64,000 bases of DNA from an uncultured Dialister sp. (GTDB taxonomy: Bacteria; Bacillota; Negativicutes; Veillonellales; Dialisteraceae). The translations under genes and the position numbers were made by a program. The stretch is taken from the NCBI GenBank assembly GCA_900541485.1, contig UQJW01000001.1, forward strand, positions 199,719-263,718. Reading direction: 5' to 3'. Below, one piece after another: positions 62,057 to 64,000 of the stretch. Every line of letters starts with the position of its first letter. The first letter of the stretch is position 1. Below the pieces are notes generated by a model. That model was not told the origin of the DNA. It saw only the letters and a list, made by a program, of their open reading frames with translations, and did not search any database.

Positions 62057-63268
62057 ATGTTAGAAAAAATAATAAAATTTTTCCCTGCTTTACAGATAAA
62101 AAACTATCGGATTTTTTGGATTACCCAGTGGGTAGCTCTCATCGGATTCTGGTTACAGCTTACCGCACAGCAGTGGCTTGTTTATAAGCTGACAGATTCT
62201 GCTATTCTTCTGGGCCTGCTTTCGGCTTGCCAATTCGCACCCAGTTTTCTATTTACACTGGGTGCCGGTATATGGGTTGATTATCATAATAAAAGAAAAA
62301 TCCTGATGGGTACGCAGTTTATGTACATTATCCAGGCAACATTACTCGGATTATTATTATGGACAGGAAATGAAACATATTATTGGATTTTATTCTTTGC
62401 ATTTTTTTGCGGTACAATTGATGCATTTGATATGCCTGCCCGTCTTGCCTTTATGCCGGAACTGGTCGGACCTAAAGCACTACACAGTGCCATCAGTTTA
62501 AACTCTGCAAACTTCAATATTACACGTATGTTTGGTCCATTATTAGCCGCTTTTCTTCTATCTTACTTGTCATACAGCTCCTTGTTTTTCTTGAATGCGC
62601 TGTCATTAATTCCTATTCTCTATGCATACAAGCATATCAATGTAAATTCACCGCCATATGAGGGTGAAAAAAAACATCCCTTCAAAGAATTAATCAGCGG
62701 AATAAAATTAGCAAAACAGAATCCTGTTATCCTATCCAATCTTATTTCCGTAGGAATTGTAAGCAGTCTTATCTTAAATGTGGGAACCTACGGTCCCCTT
62801 TTTGCAGACCGCGTTCTTCATGCAGGCCTTAACGGATTCAGCTCAATCTTATTTGCTATCGGTACAGGATCTATGATCAGTGGAATTATTTCTGCAACAG
62901 CACCCAGAGCACTATCCCAAAAGAGCATTTTTTTGATGGCAGGATTATGCGGATTTATGCTCATGAGTGTCAGTTACATTTCTCACTTTTACATTTCCAT
63001 GATGATTTTTGCTTTGGAAGGTGCCAGTATTATTTTATTTCTGATTAATTGTAATACTGTTATCCAATCTGCCACACCCAAAGAATATATCGGAAGAATT
63101 ATGGGGTTATACACCTTTTTATTTTTAGGCAGTGCTCCGTTCGGCAGTCTTTTTGTAAGCTTTATTTTAGAAATTCTGGATACATCTCTGGGGCTTTTCA
63201 TTGTCGGCCTTTTAAACATCATATTAATTGCGGTAACAGCCTTTTTCTACAATAAGAGTCACCATTGA
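62057..63268 (+). CDS. MFS transporter (EntS-like), copy 2
   Basis: About 403 residues from the ATG at 62057 (GGAAAG, somewhat long spacing); the longest frame begins inside copy 1. It matches copy 1 in order and motifs (QNYRIFW-like KNYRIFWITQWVAL, LTAQQWLVYKL, MPARLAFMPELVG, NSANFNITRMFGP). Tandem duplication of an exporter; substrate unknown. Ends before a bidirectional terminator. Confidence 0.85.
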   Translation: MLEKIIKFFPALQIKNYRIFWITQWVALIGFWLQLTAQQWLVYKLTDSAILLGLLSACQFAPSFLFTLGAGIWVDYHNKRKILMGTQFMYIIQATLLGLLLWTGNETYYWILFFAFFCGTIDAFDMPARLAFMPELVGPKALHSAISLNSANFNITRMFGPLLAAFLLSYLSYSSLFFLNALSLIPILYAYKHINVNSPPYEGEKKHPFKELISGIKLAKQNPVILSNLISVGIVSSLILNVGTYGPLFADRVLHAGLNGFSSILFAIGTGSMISGIISATAPRALSQKSIFLMAGLCGFMLMSVSYISHFYISMMIFALEGASIILFLINCNTVIQSATPKEYIGRIMGLYTFLFLGSAPFGSLFVSFILEILDTSLGLFIVGLLNIILIAVTAFFYNKSHH

Positions 63269-63283
63269 TTTATTATCAAAATA

Positions 63284-63329
63284 AAAAATCTTCTTATCTC
63301 GTTTACTTCATCCGGATAAGAAGATTTTT
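63284..63329. terminator. Shared terminator of the MFS pair and hldE
   Basis: Arms AAAAATCTTCTTATC / GATAAGAAGATTTTT around a 16-nt loop; serves converging transcripts. Confidence 0.9.
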
Positions 63330-63332
63330 GTA

Positions 63333-64000
63333 TTATTTTTTCTTTATTTGCCCGATAACTTTCGTCGTCGAATACCCTTTTACGAATGGTAATATTTCAA
63401 CTTTATCGGCAAATTCTCGGCCGGCAATTTCTTCTACCTTGTAATCCCCGCCCTTAGCCAGAATATCAGGTTTCAAAAGCGACAATAATTTTTCCGGTGT
63501 ATCTTCTTCAAAAATCACAACCTCATCCACCATGCGGAGAGAATCAAGAATAAATGCACGGTCCAGCTCACCGTTTACAGGTCGTTCTTCTCCTTTCAAC
63601 CGTTTAACAGACTTATCGGAATTTAAACCTATTATAAGTCGATTCCCTAAAGAAGCCGCTTGCTGTAAATAGGTAATATGTCCTCTGTGAAGAATATCAA
63701 AGCATCCGTTAGTAAAAACAATCTTTTCTCCCCGGCTTCTCCATAATGCAACCTTTTCCTGTGCTTCGCTCCAACTTAGCGGCTTATATTGCCTTAGCAT
63801 GCATGCAACATCCTGCCAGGCGGCAAGCAATTCTTCTCTTTTTACCTGATACGTCCCTACTTTTGATACCGCTATTCCTGCCGCTATATTCGCTAATTCA
63901 AGAGTTGTTTCTATCTCTATCTTTTTCGCAGTAGCTGCGGCTAATACCGCCATAACGGTATCGCCTGCTCCTGATACATCAAAAACCGACTGTGCCACAG
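63333..64000 (-). CDS. hldE: Bifunctional heptose-7-P kinase/ADP-heptose synthase HldE, partial
   Basis: C-terminal 220 or so residues; the rest lies beyond the right edge. It begins inside the PfkB-type kinase domain (SGAGDT catalytic loop, about 8-13 of the visible part) and continues into the cytidylyltransferase-like domain with TNGCFDILHRGHITYL (H-x-G-H ATP site) and KGGDY near the end. The GTG at 63998 is only a chance start. The enzyme makes ADP-heptose for the LPS inner core, consistent with an outer membrane. Confidence 0.92.
   Translation of the reverse strand, partial: VAQSVFDVSGAGDTVMAVLAAATAKKIEIETTLELANIAAGIAVSKVGTYQVKREELLAAWQDVACMLRQYKPLSWSEAQEKVALWRSRGEKIVFTNGCFDILHRGHITYLQQAASLGNRLIIGLNSDKSVKRLKGEERPVNGELDRAFILDSLRMVDEVVIFEEDTPEKLLSLLKPDILAKGGDYKVEEIAGREFADKVEILPFVKGYSTTKVIGQIKKK

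Noticed and set aside
1..64000. CRISPR array, IS element, prophage or toxin-antitoxin pair
   Set aside because: No regular repeat-spacer series, transposase or integrase frame, or inverted-repeat-bounded insert was found in the window.

Overview
This window is an AT-rich chromosomal segment (GC roughly in the mid-30s by eye) carrying almost entirely housekeeping genes. The gene content has a Firmicutes character: CtsR, SAM-I and T-box riboswitches, an L20-type infC leader, RecA/RimO/FtsK order, and RarA followed by AspS/HisS. It also contains genes expected only in a cell with an outer membrane: ExbB-ExbD-TonB and the C-terminal half of an HldE-type ADP-heptose enzyme. That combination points to the Negativicutes (Veillonellaceae; Dialister-like is my guess from base composition and gene set, not proven). 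Most genes lie on the minus strand, with short plus-strand islands at about 20.3-22.6 kb, 34.8-37.5 kb, 50.6-51.5 kb and 58.4-63.3 kb (interrupted by a minus-strand rnhA).

Layout. 1-0.9 kb: start of the class III heat-shock operon (ctsR, partial mcsA). 0.9-9.3 kb: a long minus-strand run 6S RNA-rarA-ftsK-solute-binding protein-rimO-pncC-recA-recX ending in a strong terminator. 9.3-12.5 kb: hisS-aspS. 12.6-19.6 kb: recJ-rel-dtd-MBL hydrolase-AI-2E family permease-Fur regulator. 19.8-22.6 kb: an unknown gene, then tadA, tRNA-Ser(CGA) and a DUF4127 protein on the plus strand. 22.7-32.5 kb: M16C protease-gluQRS, lysC, a three-gene cobalamin cluster (cbiL-cbiA-cobO) and exbB-exbD-tonB. 32.6-34.7 kb: unknown protein, radC, DUF4321, lipoprotein. 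34.8-37.5 kb: tmcAL and putP. 37.6-43.7 kb: RNase P RNA, Nif3-like/trmK, tRNA(CAU), rpoD-dnaG, ATP-grasp protein. 43.8-50.5 kb: uppP, a secreted repeat protein, aminotransferase, two flavodoxins, glnS plus an exported protein. 50.6-58 kb: FAH-family hydrolase, infC-rpmI-rplT, thrS-hutP, mgtC, phosphohexomutase with a TrpR/YerC-like regulator. 58.2-64 kb: SAM-I riboswitch-metNI, rnhA, two paralogous MFS exporters, and hldE running off the right edge.

Control elements are easy to read: a SAM-I riboswitch, a threonine T-box with an ACC specifier, an L20-type leader before infC, 6S RNA, RNase P RNA, two tRNAs and about sixteen clear intrinsic terminators. Many genes have a nearby strong ribosome-binding site that moves the start downstream of the longest open frame; these corrected starts are used below. 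The most unusual coding detail is that infC appears to start at an AUA codon.

I did not find a convincing new defence, mobile or biosynthetic system. No CRISPR array, insertion sequence, prophage or integration site was seen. The items most worth checking are the AUA start of infC, the metNI operon without metQ, the isolated cbiL-cbiA-cobO set, a perfect 25-bp tandem duplication in front of exbB, and several conserved-looking exported proteins of unknown role.
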